A program made the translations under genes and the position numbers. Source: Acetobacteraceae bacterium AT-5844 (GTDB taxonomy: Bacteria > Pseudomonadota > Alphaproteobacteria > Acetobacterales > Acetobacteraceae). From it: a DNA stretch of 64,000 nt. The notes beneath the pieces are model-generated. The model had not been told where the DNA came from and searched no databases. It worked only from the letters and a program-made list of their open reading frames with translations. Numbering within the stretch: position 1 is the first letter of the stretch; every line of letters begins with the position of its first letter. The stretch lies in the NCBI GenBank assembly GCA_000245075.1, contig JH599974.1:147404-211403 (forward strand). The letters are read 5' to 3'. Of the stretch, positions 34,683 to 43,691 are shown piece by piece.

Positions 34683-35612
34683 ATGACCGGAGGACGACGC
34701 CCTTCCCGCGGCCATCTTGAATTGCGGCACCTGCGGTACTTCGTCGCCGTGGCGGAGGAACTCCATTACGGACGTGCTGCCGAGCGTCTTCGCATTGCCC
34801 AGCCGGGACTCAGCCAGCAGATCCGCGCCCTGGAGGACATCTGCGGCGCCCCGCTGTTCGACCGTTCACGCCGTGCCGTCAGCCTGACCCTGGCGGGTGA
34901 GCTTTTTCTGGCGGAAGCCCGCAAGACCCTCGTCCAGGCCGAAGCGGCGCTGCTCGCGGCGCGCCGTGCCGGCCGGGGGGAGATCGGCCGCATCACCATC
35001 GGCTATGTCGCCTCCGCGGCCTATACGGGCATGCTCACTTCCGTGGTTGGCAGTTTCCGCCGCGCCCATCCGGAGGTCGAGTTGCAGATCACCGAGATGG
35101 AGATGCAGCGGCAACTGGAAGCCATGGCGGAAGACCGCCTGGATATTGCCTTCATCCGCCCGCCGGTGACTCTGCCCCTCGGGGTCGCCAGCTTTCCACT
35201 GCTGCAGGAGGAAATCATCCTTGCCCTGCCGGAGACCCACCCCCTGGCGGGTTCGGAAACGGTGGATCTGGCGGCACTTACCAGAGAAACCTTCATTATT
35301 CCGCGCCATGGGGCGGGGGTAAGCTTCCACCGCCATACCATGCGGGCCTGCCAGCAAGCCGGCTTCACTCCCCAGTTCGGTCCGCAGGGGCAGGATTTCG
35401 TCACCATCGCCAGCATGGTCGCGGTCGGGCTGGGCGTGGCACTGGTGCCGCAATCGCTGCGCTGCATTCAGCTTCCGGGCATCGCCTACAGCCGGTTCTC
35501 CACGCCGGACATCAAGGCCGAACTTGCCCTGGCCTATCGCCGTGGCGAGCCTTCGCCGACCGTACGCAACTTCACCCGCCATGCCCGGAGCTTCCGCTTG
35601 GGCGAAACCTAG
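34683..35612 (+). CDS. LysR family transcriptional regulator
   Basis: A 309-residue LysR regulator with an N-terminal winged helix (LRHLRYFVAVAEELHYGRAA, then LRIAQPGLSQQIRALEDICG) and a periplasmic-binding-like effector domain (GRITIGYVASAAYTGMLTSV; VASMVAVGLGVALVPQSLR-type segment near the end). It is divergent from the CoA transferase operon with 165 bases between, the usual layout for a LysR activator and its target. The gamma-glutamyltransferase gene follows in the same direction 94 bases after the stop. Confidence 0.92.
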   Translation: MTGGRRPSRGHLELRHLRYFVAVAEELHYGRAAERLRIAQPGLSQQIRALEDICGAPLFDRSRRAVSLTLAGELFLAEARKTLVQAEAALLAARRAGRGEIGRITIGYVASAAYTGMLTSVVGSFRRAHPEVELQITEMEMQRQLEAMAEDRLDIAFIRPPVTLPLGVASFPLLQEEIILALPETHPLAGSETVDLAALTRETFIIPRHGAGVSFHRHTMRACQQAGFTPQFGPQGQDFVTIASMVAVGLGVALVPQSLRCIQLPGIAYSRFSTPDIKAELALAYRRGEPSPTVRNFTRHARSFRLGET

Positions 35613-35706
35613 GCGTTCTACTTATCAAAAATCCGCAAAGCGCGTATTGGACCAATCCTTGCGCGCGGTTCGATACTCATGCGGCCTCGGACGACAGGAT
35701 GCGCGC

Positions 35707-37416
35707 ATGACATCGGACATCACTCCTCGCTGGCGCCAACTGGCCGGCACGTCATTCTCACCAGAGAAGACGCCCGTCACGGCGCGGCGGGGCATGGCCG
35801 TCACCAATCATCCCCTCGCCTCGGCGGCGGCTATGGAAATGATGGCCATGGGTGGCAACGCCATCGATGCGACCGTCGCCGCCCTGTTCACGCTGACGGT
35901 GGTGGAGCCGATGATGGTCGGCTTCTTCGGCGGCGGCGTGGCCGTCATCCGACTGGCCGATGGCCGCGAGGTCGTCATCGACAGCCTGTCCACCGCGCCG
36001 GCCGGCGCCCGGCCCGACATGTACGCCCCCATCTCCGATACCTGGCCGGACTATATGGAGACCGAGGGGCGCGCCAACCGGCGCGGTGCTTCCGCCGTCG
36101 CGGTCCCCGGCACGCTGAAAGGCTGGTGCGAGGCGCTCGAGCGCTTCGGCAAGCTGAACTTGCCCCAGGTGCTGGAACCCGCCATCCGCCACGCATCGAA
36201 CGGTTTCGAGGTCACGCCCTATCTCGCCTCCTGCATCGCCGAGACCGCGATGGATCTGGAGCTGGATGACACCATCGCCGCCATGTTCCTGCCCGGCGGC
36301 AAGCCGTTGGAGGCCGGGCAATGGCTGCGGATGCCGGATTACGCGGAGACCCTGCGCGGGCTGGCCCAGCATGGCCCCGGCTGGCTCTATGGCGGCGCCC
36401 TCGGCGAGAAGGTGGCGTCCTATCTCGCCGCCAAAGGCTCGACCATGACGGCCGCGGATCTCGCGCGCTACAGCACCGTGGAACGCAAACCCGTACGCGG
36501 TACCTATCGCGGGGTGGAGCTCATCGGGCCGCCTCCCCCCTGCTCCGGCGGTGTCCACGTGCTGCAAATGCTGAACCTCATGGAAGGCTTCGACATCCGC
36601 GGCAGCGGCTTCGGCACGGCCGAGACGCTGCATCTGGTCCTTGAGGCGCTGAAGATCGCCGCCGCCGACCGCCGGGCCGCCACAGCCGACCCCGCCTTCG
36701 TCGATGTCCCCGTCGAGCGGCTGATTTCCAAGGCCTATGGCGAACTGCGCAGGCCGGAGATCGACACCGCCCGCAGCCATGACTTCACGCCGCGCGTTCT
36801 CAGCGTGGAGTCGGCCAACACCACGCATGTCACCATCGCCGATGCCGCCGGCAACATCGTCACCTCCACGCAGACGATCAACAGCCTCTTCGGCGCGCGG
36901 ATCATGATCCCCGGTACGGGCATCATTCCCAACAACTACATGTATCTGTTCGACCCATATCCAGGGCACGCGCTGTCGCTACAGCCCGGGAAGCGCATCA
37001 CGAGCGGTATCTCGGCCATGATCGGCTATCGCGACGGCCAGCCGGCCTTCGCCGTCGGCCTGCCCGGCGCGCATCGCATTCCTTCAGCCGTATTCCAGTT
37101 CATCATGAATATCGTCGATCACGGCATGAGTTTTCAGGAAGCCGTTGAAGCGCCGCGCGTCTTCACCCACGGGCACGATGCCGAGGTCGAGCGCGGCTTC
37201 CCGCCCGCCGTGCATGAGGCACTGAAAGCCAAGGGTCATCCGGTGATGGCCGTGGACCATGTCGCCGGTGGCATGGGTGCCATCGGCTTTGATGGCGCAC
37301 AGATGACGGGCGCCGCTTGCTGGCGCGCCGATGGTGTCGTCATGGGGCTCGGCGGCGGTCTGGCGCGGGAAGGCACTTCCTTCTGGCCGGACCCACGGCG
37401 CGGCAAGCCTGCCTGA
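35707..37416 (+). CDS. gamma-glutamyltransferase family protein
   Basis: A 569-residue Ntn-hydrolase of the gamma-glutamyltranspeptidase family. The autoprocessing/nucleophile motif is ESANTTHVTIAD, giving Thr372 as the likely N-terminus of the small subunit. Other signatures: VTNHPLASAAAMEMMAMGGN near residue 32, VGFFGGGVAVI, RRGASAVAVPGTLKGWCEAL, PPPPCSGGVHVLQMLN, and NNYMYLFDP. There is no signal peptide before the first conserved block, so it is probably cytoplasmic, unlike classical GGT. I begin at the ATG at 35707; the frame is open far upstream without a good start. A peptide-binding protein gene follows 37 bases downstream, suggesting a gamma-glutamyl or peptide-like substrate taken up from outside. 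Confidence 0.88.
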   Translation: MTSDITPRWRQLAGTSFSPEKTPVTARRGMAVTNHPLASAAAMEMMAMGGNAIDATVAALFTLTVVEPMMVGFFGGGVAVIRLADGREVVIDSLSTAPAGARPDMYAPISDTWPDYMETEGRANRRGASAVAVPGTLKGWCEALERFGKLNLPQVLEPAIRHASNGFEVTPYLASCIAETAMDLELDDTIAAMFLPGGKPLEAGQWLRMPDYAETLRGLAQHGPGWLYGGALGEKVASYLAAKGSTMTAADLARYSTVERKPVRGTYRGVELIGPPPPCSGGVHVLQMLNLMEGFDIRGSGFGTAETLHLVLEALKIAAADRRAATADPAFVDVPVERLISKAYGELRRPEIDTARSHDFTPRVLSVESANTTHVTIADAAGNIVTSTQTINSLFGARIMIPGTGIIPNNYMYLFDPYPGHALSLQPGKRITSGISAMIGYRDGQPAFAVGLPGAHRIPSAVFQFIMNIVDHGMSFQEAVEAPRVFTHGHDAEVERGFPPAVHEALKAKGHPVMAVDHVAGGMGAIGFDGAQMTGAACWRADGVVMGLGGGLAREGTSFWPDPRRGKPA

Positions 37417-37453
37417 CATCGCCTTCAGCCATCAAAACCGGGAGAAATGGACC

Positions 37454-39049
37454 ATGACTTTGCTCAGCACCCGTCGCGGCATCATGCATACGGCCATGGC
37501 CGGGATGGCCAGCGCGGCCGTGGGGCCCCTGCCTACAGCGCGCGCGCAATCGAGCGGCAAACGCACGCTGAAGGTGGTGATGCACGCAACGCTTGGCGTG
37601 CTCGATCCCTTCGCGACCACAGCCTACATCACGCGTAATCACGGCTACCTCGTCTATGACACGCTGTTCGCCATGGACAAGCAGATGCGGCCGCAGCCGC
37701 AGATGGTGCAGGACTGGACTGTTTCCGACGACAAGCTGACCTATACCTTCCGGCTGCGTGACGGGCTGAAGTTCCACGACGGTGCCCCGGTTACCGCCGC
37801 CGACTGCGTCGCCTCTCTGCAACGCTGGGGCAAGCGGGACCTCATGGGCACGCGGCTGCTGAACGCCACGCAATCCCTGGAGGCGGTGGACGCGCAGAGC
37901 TTCCGCCTGGTGCTCAAGCATCCCTACGGCCTGGTGCTGGAGACGCTGGCGAAGCCCGGCGGCCCTGTGCCCTTCATTCTTCCGGCCCGCCTTGTGCAGA
38001 TTCCGGAAGACCAGCGCATCAATGAGGTCATCGGCTCCGGCCCGTTCCGCTTCATCGCCTCCGAACACCGCTCCGGCGACCGCGTCGTCTATGAGCGATT
38101 CGAGGATTACGTGCCGCGGCAGGAGCCGGCGGGCGGCCTCGCCGGCGGCAAGGTCGCGCATTTCGACCGGATCGAATGGCTGGAAATCACGGATATGCAG
38201 ACGGCGGTGGCCGCCCTGCAAACCGGCGAAATCCAGCTGATCGAGGGCGTCTCCCCCGAGATGGTGGAATTGCTCCGCCGGGATCGGAAGATCCGTGTCG
38301 CGCCGCGCGGCGTTGGCAACAGCCAGCTCATGCGACTGAACTGGCTGAACGCCCCCTTCGACAACAAGCTGATTCGTCAGGCTGTGCTCCACGCGGTGAA
38401 CCAGGAAGATTATCTGGCGGCTCAGGTCGGCGACCCCAGCATCTACCGGACCTGCAAAGCCATCTTCAGCTGCAACTCGCCCTATGCCACCGATGTTGGC
38501 GCGCCCGCCGGCCCGAATCTCGACCGCGCGCGCCAGCTGCTGAAGGAAGGCGGCTATAACGGGGAGAAGGTCGTCATCCTGCACCCCGCCGACCTGCCCA
38601 ATGGCACCGCGCTCGCGCCCGTGACGGAGCAGTTGCTGAAGAGCATCGGCATGAATGTGCAGGTGGACAGCATGGACTGGAACAGCCTGCTGGCCCGCCG
38701 GGGCCGTCAGGCTTCCATCGCCGATGGTGGCTGGAGCATTGCCTGGGGCATCTGGAGCGATCTGGATCTGATGAGCCCCATCATCAACCTGAATGTCGAT
38801 GGCCGGGGCAAGCGCGGCTATGTCGGCTGGGCCGAAAACGCGGAGATGGAGCGGCTGCGCGATGCATTCGCGCTAGAGACGGATCAGGCGAAGCAAATGC
38901 AGCTCGTCGAGCAGATGCAGCGCCTCGCCTATGAGGATGTCTTCATCATCCCGCTCGGCTCCTACACCGTGATGATGGCCCACAACACCGCGTTGCAGAA
39001 TGTGATCTCGGACCACCTGCTGGTGTTCTGGGGCATGCGCGCGGCCTGA
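37454..39049 (+). CDS. ABC transporter substrate-binding protein, family 5 (peptide/nickel type)
   Basis: A 531-residue periplasmic protein. The leader STRRGIMHTAMAGMASAAVG has a twin-arginine-like start and ends TARAQS, so Tat or Sec export is likely. SBP family 5 signatures follow: TAYITRNHGYLVYDTLFAMD, YTFRLRDGLKFHDGAPVTAA, IGSGPFRFIASEH, a GDRVVYERFEDY segment, and RLNWLNAPFDNKLIRQAVLH. The ATG at 37454 is preceded by GGGAGA. No permease or ATPase genes adjoin it. It resembles the protein encoded at 49898-51472 closely enough (TTAYxTRNHxYxVxDTLF) to be a paralogue. A strong terminator follows. Confidence 0.9.
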   Translation: MTLLSTRRGIMHTAMAGMASAAVGPLPTARAQSSGKRTLKVVMHATLGVLDPFATTAYITRNHGYLVYDTLFAMDKQMRPQPQMVQDWTVSDDKLTYTFRLRDGLKFHDGAPVTAADCVASLQRWGKRDLMGTRLLNATQSLEAVDAQSFRLVLKHPYGLVLETLAKPGGPVPFILPARLVQIPEDQRINEVIGSGPFRFIASEHRSGDRVVYERFEDYVPRQEPAGGLAGGKVAHFDRIEWLEITDMQTAVAALQTGEIQLIEGVSPEMVELLRRDRKIRVAPRGVGNSQLMRLNWLNAPFDNKLIRQAVLHAVNQEDYLAAQVGDPSIYRTCKAIFSCNSPYATDVGAPAGPNLDRARQLLKEGGYNGEKVVILHPADLPNGTALAPVTEQLLKSIGMNVQVDSMDWNSLLARRGRQASIADGGWSIAWGIWSDLDLMSPIINLNVDGRGKRGYVGWAENAEMERLRDAFALETDQAKQMQLVEQMQRLAYEDVFIIPLGSYTVMMAHNTALQNVISDHLLVFWGMRAA

Positions 39050-39058
39050 CCAGCCATG

Positions 39059-39090
39059 TTGGCCGCGGGATGCTTCTGTCCCGCGGCCAA
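39059..39090. terminator. strong bidirectional terminator
   Basis: A perfect 12-base stem, TTGGCCGCGGGA at 39059-39070 with TCCCGCGGCCAA at 39079-39090, around an eight-base loop, between the convergent binding-protein gene and the Bug gene. Confidence 0.8.
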
Positions 39091-39096
39091 GTTCGT

Positions 39097-40116
39097 TCAG
39101 TCCACCGTGGCGCCGGAGGCCTTCACGATCGGCACCCAGATGTCCACCTCGTCCTTCACATACTGGGCGAAGCGCGCCGGGGTGTAGCCGCGCATCGGCG
39201 GGGTGCCCATCTCATCCAGACGCTGGCGAATGGTCGCGTCGCCCAAGGCCTCGTCGATCGCGGAGGCCATGCGCTCCACAACGGCGGACGGCAGCCCGGC
39301 GGGGCCAAAGATGCCGTACCAGGAATAAGCCTTGTATTCCGGCAATCCGACTTCCGCCGCCGTCGGCACGTCCGGCATCAGGTTGGAGCGCTCATCTGTC
39401 GCCACGAATAACGTCTTCACCTGGCCGTCGCGGTTATACGGCAGCATCAGGCTGGGAATGTCGCTGTTGAACTGCACCTCGCCCGCCAGCATGGCGGTGA
39501 AGACCTGGCCGGCGCCGCGATACGGCACATGCACCGCCTGGGCTCCGATGCGCTGGAGGAAATTGGCGGAAGCCAGATGGCCGGTCGAACCGATGCCGCT
39601 GCTGCCATAGGAATACTTGTTCGGATTCGCCTTGAGCTGGGCGATCCAGTCCGCCGTATCCTTGACCGTCAGGCCCTTGGTGATAACGCTGTGGCAAATG
39701 GGAATGAAGTTGGTCGGCGCGATTGCCGTCAGGTCCCGCACGGGATCATAGGGCAGGTTCCTGTACAGCCCCGCCGCGACGCCGGTGGAAGACAGCGTGG
39801 CCAGCACGAAGGTATAGCCATCGGGCTGGGACTTGGCGACGAAGTCGGTGCCAAGAACGCTGCCGGCGCCAGGCTTGTTCTCGACGATGACGTTCTGGCC
39901 CAACAGCTCCGTCAGTTTCGGCGCCAGCAGGCGCACCGTGATGTCGGTGCCGCCGCCCGGGCCAAAGGGAACGATCAGGCGGATCGGCCGGTTCGGCCAC
40001 TGTCCGCCTGTCTGCGCGCGCAGCAGGCCAGGGGTCATCAGGGCAGCGCCCGTCAGCCCCATCAAGGTGCGGCGCTTCACAGCCACGGCGTGGCGGCTGG
40101 TCCTGGTGTCGGTCAT
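39097..40116 (-). CDS. Bug/TctC family tripartite transporter binding protein, orphan
   Basis: A 339-residue extracytoplasmic binding protein of the Bug family. A Tat-type leader is present (VKRRTLMGLTGAALMTPGLL, then RAQTG). The mature N-terminus WPNRPIRLIVPFGPGGGTDI and the VIVENKPGAGSVLGTDFVAK segment are the family signature; YGSSGIGSTGHLASANF and VPTAAEVGLPEYKAYSWYGI follow. It would present a small carboxylate to a TctAB membrane unit, but none lies beside it. An SDR gene ends 68 bases upstream in the same direction. Confidence 0.93.
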   Translation of the reverse strand: MTDTRTSRHAVAVKRRTLMGLTGAALMTPGLLRAQTGGQWPNRPIRLIVPFGPGGGTDITVRLLAPKLTELLGQNVIVENKPGAGSVLGTDFVAKSQPDGYTFVLATLSSTGVAAGLYRNLPYDPVRDLTAIAPTNFIPICHSVITKGLTVKDTADWIAQLKANPNKYSYGSSGIGSTGHLASANFLQRIGAQAVHVPYRGAGQVFTAMLAGEVQFNSDIPSLMLPYNRDGQVKTLFVATDERSNLMPDVPTAAEVGLPEYKAYSWYGIFGPAGLPSAVVERMASAIDEALGDATIRQRLDEMGTPPMRGYTPARFAQYVKDEVDIWVPIVKASGATVD

Positions 40117-40184
40117 GTCACATCACTCCTGCGTCGATCGCAGTGTTTCAGGCGTTTCTGCCGGCTCTTTCGCCCGGCTGGCAA

Positions 40185-40943
40185 TCAGAATGATCCGCCA
40201 TTGACGGGCAGCAGCTGCCCGCTGACGAATTTAGCGAGGTCGGAAGCGAAAAACATCGTTGCGTCCGCGATATCCTGCGCTTCACCCAGGCGGCCGAGGG
40301 CGATGCCCGAAAGCGCGGCAGTACGCCGCTCCTCCGTCTGCGCCTGCCAGCCCTGCAACTTGTCGGCGTCGGTCAGCACGAGACCAGGGGCCACGCTGTT
40401 TACTGTGATGCCAAAAGGCCCGAGTTCCATGGCCATCTGCCGCGTCAGCCCCAGTACCGCGTGCTTTGCAGTGCAATAAGCCTGGATACGCGTGCGGGAA
40501 GGACGGAAAGCGGCACCGGAGCTGATGTTGATGATGCGCCCATTGCCCGCACGCTTCATCCCCGGCGCGGCCGCGCGGATGGTCGCAAAGCTGGCATCGA
40601 CATTGAGCGCCATGATCGCGTCCCAATCGGCATCGGGAACATCTTCCACGGGGCGGTGATGCTGGCCCATCATGCCGCCGGCATTGTTCACCAGAATATC
40701 GATGGCACGGCCGGCGCCGGCCTCTACGCTGGCGATCCAGGCTGCCACGGCGGCGCGGTCCGTCAGGTCGGCGATGGCGGTCCGGATCGTGGTGCCGTCC
40801 GCAGTTCCGGCAAGACCCTTGGCGTCGATATCGGTGGCGTAGACTTCGGCGCCGCGCGCGGCGAAGCTCCGGGCGATGGCACGGCCAAAGCCCATCGCCG
40901 CACCGGTGACAGCGACAACCTTCCCGTCGAAATCAAGATTCAT
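40185..40943 (-). CDS. SDR family oxidoreductase
   Basis: A 252-residue classical short-chain dehydrogenase. The NAD(P)-binding TGAAMGFGRAIARSFAARGA, NNAG at the usual place, the catalytic triad in NISSGAAFRPSRTRIQAYCTAKHA (Ser, Tyr, Lys), and VAPGLVLTD are all present; it ends VSGQLLPVNGGSF, typical of the family. The Asp after the second strand (VYATDIDAKG) favours NAD+. Start overlaps the upstream GntR gene by four bases, so the two form a unit, with the Bug protein possibly included. Confidence 0.92.
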   Translation of the reverse strand: MNLDFDGKVVAVTGAAMGFGRAIARSFAARGAEVYATDIDAKGLAGTADGTTIRTAIADLTDRAAVAAWIASVEAGAGRAIDILVNNAGGMMGQHHRPVEDVPDADWDAIMALNVDASFATIRAAAPGMKRAGNGRIINISSGAAFRPSRTRIQAYCTAKHAVLGLTRQMAMELGPFGITVNSVAPGLVLTDADKLQGWQAQTEERRTAALSGIALGRLGEAQDIADATMFFASDLAKFVSGQLLPVNGGSF

Positions 40944-41644
40944 CCCGCACGCGCCTCCCTCTCATTGTTGCTTTCCATTCGTTCCAGAATGCGCAGGGCC
41001 AGTTCCGCACCCGCGTTATTGTGGGCGACGCAAAGCGCCTCGGCCTGCTCAGATCTGCCGGCGGCAATCGCATCCCGGATTGCGCCATAGGCGGCGAGGC
41101 CCTCACGCACACGGTCCGGCCGCATCATGGAAAGGTTGCGCAGCAAAGCCAGGCGGTTGTGTACCGAAACCAGCATTTGCTGCAGCACGGGATTGCCACT
41201 GCCTTCGCCGATAGCTGCGTGGAACGCATCCCCCGCCCGGACGATGCCGCGATGGTCCCCTGTCTCCGCTCCTTCCTGCAAGGCGGCGGTGGCGGAAGCG
41301 ATCGCAGCCAGGGCGGCTGGCGGCCGCACCGTGGCACAGAGCCGGGCGGCGTATCCAAGCAGCACACCGCGGACGCCATACAGGTGCCGCGCATCTTCCG
41401 CCGTGACAGCCGTCACCGATGGGCCCCGATGCGGGCGGAGCGTAACCAGCCCTTCCGCCTCCAGCTGCCGCAGCGCTTCCCGCACCGAGGCGCGGCTGGC
41501 GCCAGTCAGCTCGCACAGCTCGCGCTCGACAAGGCGCTGGCCGGGGGCAAAGCGGCCGGAGACGATGGCCCCCCGCAACGTTTCGCTCAAGGCGGAGCGC
41601 AGCGTGACGACCTGGGCGGTGGCCTGGAGATCCATGCTATCCAT
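40940..41644 (-). CDS. GntR family (FCD) transcriptional regulator
   Basis: A 234-residue regulator with an N-terminal winged helix (GQRLVERELCELTGASRASV then REALRQLEAEGLVTLRPHRG) and a C-terminal FCD domain (VRGVLLGYAARLCATVR, GIVRAGDAFHAAIGEGSGN). It shares four bases with the SDR gene it precedes, so it probably regulates that SDR and the Bug gene, and may act on the divergent ketopantoate-reductase operon. A consensus FCD-type site lies between the two directions. Confidence 0.9.
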   Translation of the reverse strand: MDSMDLQATAQVVTLRSALSETLRGAIVSGRFAPGQRLVERELCELTGASRASVREALRQLEAEGLVTLRPHRGPSVTAVTAEDARHLYGVRGVLLGYAARLCATVRPPAALAAIASATAALQEGAETGDHRGIVRAGDAFHAAIGEGSGNPVLQQMLVSVHNRLALLRNLSMMRPDRVREGLAAYGAIRDAIAAGRSEQAEALCVAHNNAGAELALRILERMESNNEREARAG

Positions 41645-41662
41645 CGGGCGTTTTATGACGGA

Positions 41663-41673
41663 TTGTTAGACAA
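41663..41673. promoter_or_regulatory. FadR-type GntR operator
   Basis: TTGTTAGACAA fits the known FadR/FCD subfamily half-site pattern TNGTNNNACNA and has TTGT/ACAA arms. It lies 18 bases before the GntR start and 70 bases before the divergent reductase gene. Confidence 0.55.
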
Positions 41674-41742
41674 ATAGTCAATCAGTTGACGCGTTGCGCA
41701 CCTTGGCCGATGACTGACAGGCCAAGGACGAGGAGACAGGCG

Positions 41743-42765
41743 ATGGCAGAACCCGTGGTCATCTGGGGTTCGGGCGCGATCGGCGGCACGATCGGTGCCT
41801 TTCTGCGGCGCGCGGGGCATGAGGTCCTGTTCGTGGACGTGGTACCGGAGCATGTTGCCGCCATCCGCGAGGGACGCCTGCACATTGAGGGCCCGGTGGC
41901 GGATTTCAACATCGGCGGCCCCGCTGTCCTGCCGGAAGAGGTACAGGGCCGGCACAAGCTGATCGTCCTGGCAGTGAAGGCGCATCACACCGAGGCCGCC
42001 ACCCGCGCTCTCGCCCCGCATCTGGCGGATGACGGCGCCGTGCTCTCCTGCCAGAACGGCCTGAATGAGCTGACCATCGCCGAGATCGTCGGGCGCCAGC
42101 GCACCATTGGTGCATTCGTCAATTTCTATGCGGATTACCTGGCGCCCGGCCATATTTCCTATGCCAAGCGTGGTGCCGTCGTGGTGGGCGAGCTGGACGG
42201 GCAGCGCACGCCACGGCTGGAGGCTTTGCACACCCTCCTGCGCGACTTCGACCCTGACGCCGTGCTCAGCGACAATGTCTTCGGCTATCTTTGGGGCAAG
42301 GCCGGGTATGGCTCCATCCTCAAGGCTTCCGCCCTGACGGACGACACCATCGCCGACTTCATCGCTTCTCCGGCACGGCAGGTGCTGATCCGGCGTCTCG
42401 TGCAGGAAATCCTGGCCGTCGCGGCGGCGGAAAGGGTTACGCCGCTGGGCTTCGATGGCTTCGACCCTATCGGCTTCATGCAGGGCGATGAGGCTGCAAT
42501 CCGGGCCTCGATGGAGAAGATGGAAGCTTTCAACAGGGGTTCCGCCAAGCCCCGCAGCGGCATCTGGCGGGACCTTGCGGTGCGGAAACGGCAGACCGAT
42601 GTGGCGGCGCAGCTCGCGCCGGTTCGCGCCGCCGCCCGCGGGCACGGCCTGCAGACCCCCATTGCCGATAAGCTTGTACAGTTGATCGGGGAGATCGAGC
42701 AGGGCCAGCGGGCCATTGGCCCCGCAGCTGCCGATGCCCTCAGCCAAGTGGCCGAACAACAGTGA
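41743..42765 (+). CDS. 2-dehydropantoate 2-reductase (ApbA/PanE) family protein
   Basis: A 340-residue NAD(P)-dependent reductase: VVIWGSGAIGGTIGAFLRRA (GxGxxG), LAVKAHHTEAATRALAPH and SCQNGLNE (loop seen in ketopantoate reductases), then LWGKAGYGSILKASALTDD with the catalytic Lys of the C-terminal domain. The start is set by GAGGAGA before 41743. Although the family includes the pantothenate enzyme PanE, the surrounding deacetylase and SDR genes suggest a catabolic role on another 2-oxo or 2-hydroxy acid. First gene of a three-gene operon. Confidence 0.87.
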   Translation: MAEPVVIWGSGAIGGTIGAFLRRAGHEVLFVDVVPEHVAAIREGRLHIEGPVADFNIGGPAVLPEEVQGRHKLIVLAVKAHHTEAATRALAPHLADDGAVLSCQNGLNELTIAEIVGRQRTIGAFVNFYADYLAPGHISYAKRGAVVVGELDGQRTPRLEALHTLLRDFDPDAVLSDNVFGYLWGKAGYGSILKASALTDDTIADFIASPARQVLIRRLVQEILAVAAAERVTPLGFDGFDPIGFMQGDEAAIRASMEKMEAFNRGSAKPRSGIWRDLAVRKRQTDVAAQLAPVRAAARGHGLQTPIADKLVQLIGEIEQGQRAIGPAAADALSQVAEQQ

Positions 42766-42782
42766 GCGCAGGAGGAAATACC

Positions 42783-43691
42783 ATGAGCGAGAAGCAACGC
42801 CACCCTTCGGGCGACCCCTGGGACTGGCCCGAGAATGTATGGCGTGACGTTGTGGAACGCGCCCGCGCCGGCCGCAGCCTGCGCCCTCTCGCCTGGCCAA
42901 ACGGGGCGCGTTGCGCCGTTGCGCTCTCCTTCGATGCGGATCATGAAACCATCCCGCTGCGCGACGCCGATGAAAGCCCCATGCGGATCAGCCAGGGCCA
43001 GTACGGGTCCCGTGCCGCCATGCCGCGCATTCGCCAGTTGCTGGAACGCGAGGAGGTGAAGGCCACTTTCTTCTACCCCGCCGTCTCTGCGATGCTGCAT
43101 CCGGAGGAGGCGCGCGCCGTCGCCGAGGAAGGCCATGAGATTGGCATCCACTCCTGGATCCACGAGCGGAACACAGTGCTTCCCTACACGGTGGAGCGGG
43201 ATCTCGCCTTCCGTGCCGCCGATGCGCTGGAACGCGTGACCGGCCAGCGCCCCGTTGGCATGCGGACGGCGAGCTGGGACTTCTCCTTGCGTACGCTGGA
43301 TATCATCCGGGAGATGGGCCTGCTCTACGACAGCTCGCTCATGGCCGATGACGACCCGTATGAACTGACCGCCCATGGTGAACCCACCGGCATCGTGGAG
43401 CTGCCGCCGGAGTGGATTCGCGATGATGCCGTTTATTTCAACATGAATCGCTTCGGTGGCCTTCGCCCCTATACCCCGCCCTCCAGCGTCGCCGAAATCT
43501 TCCTGGCGGAACTGGAAGGCGCTTATGCAGAAGGCGGCCTCTACCTTCTCACCATGCATCCGCACCATATCGGCCACCGCAGCCGCATGCCGGTGCTGGA
43601 GAAGGTGATCGCTGCCGCCAAGGCCAAGGGCGATTGCTGGTTCGCCACCCATGCCGAAGTTGCCGCCTGGTGCAAGGAGAATGCCGCATGA
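42783..43691 (+). CDS. polysaccharide deacetylase family protein
   Basis: A 302-residue NodB-fold protein. The metal site is seen in ALSFDADHETIP (first Asp) and HEIGIHSWIHERN (His-x3-His type), with KATFFYPAVSAM and RPVGMRTASWDFS as the flanking motifs and LLTMHPHHIGHRSRM near the end. The form resembles the PuuE/allantoinase-like and DUF-type deacetylases that act on small amides rather than on cell-wall chitin; there is no signal peptide. AGGAGGAA precedes the start, and the stop overlaps the SDR gene (ATGA). Confidence 0.87.
   Translation: MSEKQRHPSGDPWDWPENVWRDVVERARAGRSLRPLAWPNGARCAVALSFDADHETIPLRDADESPMRISQGQYGSRAAMPRIRQLLEREEVKATFFYPAVSAMLHPEEARAVAEEGHEIGIHSWIHERNTVLPYTVERDLAFRAADALERVTGQRPVGMRTASWDFSLRTLDIIREMGLLYDSSLMADDDPYELTAHGEPTGIVELPPEWIRDDAVYFNMNRFGGLRPYTPPSSVAEIFLAELEGAYAEGGLYLLTMHPHHIGHRSRMPVLEKVIAAAKAKGDCWFATHAEVAAWCKENAA

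Noticed and set aside
35758..36969. A 403-codon open frame on the minus strand
   Set aside because: It lies entirely within the gamma-glutamyltransferase gene on the other strand; the protein is low in hydrophobic order and has no motif.
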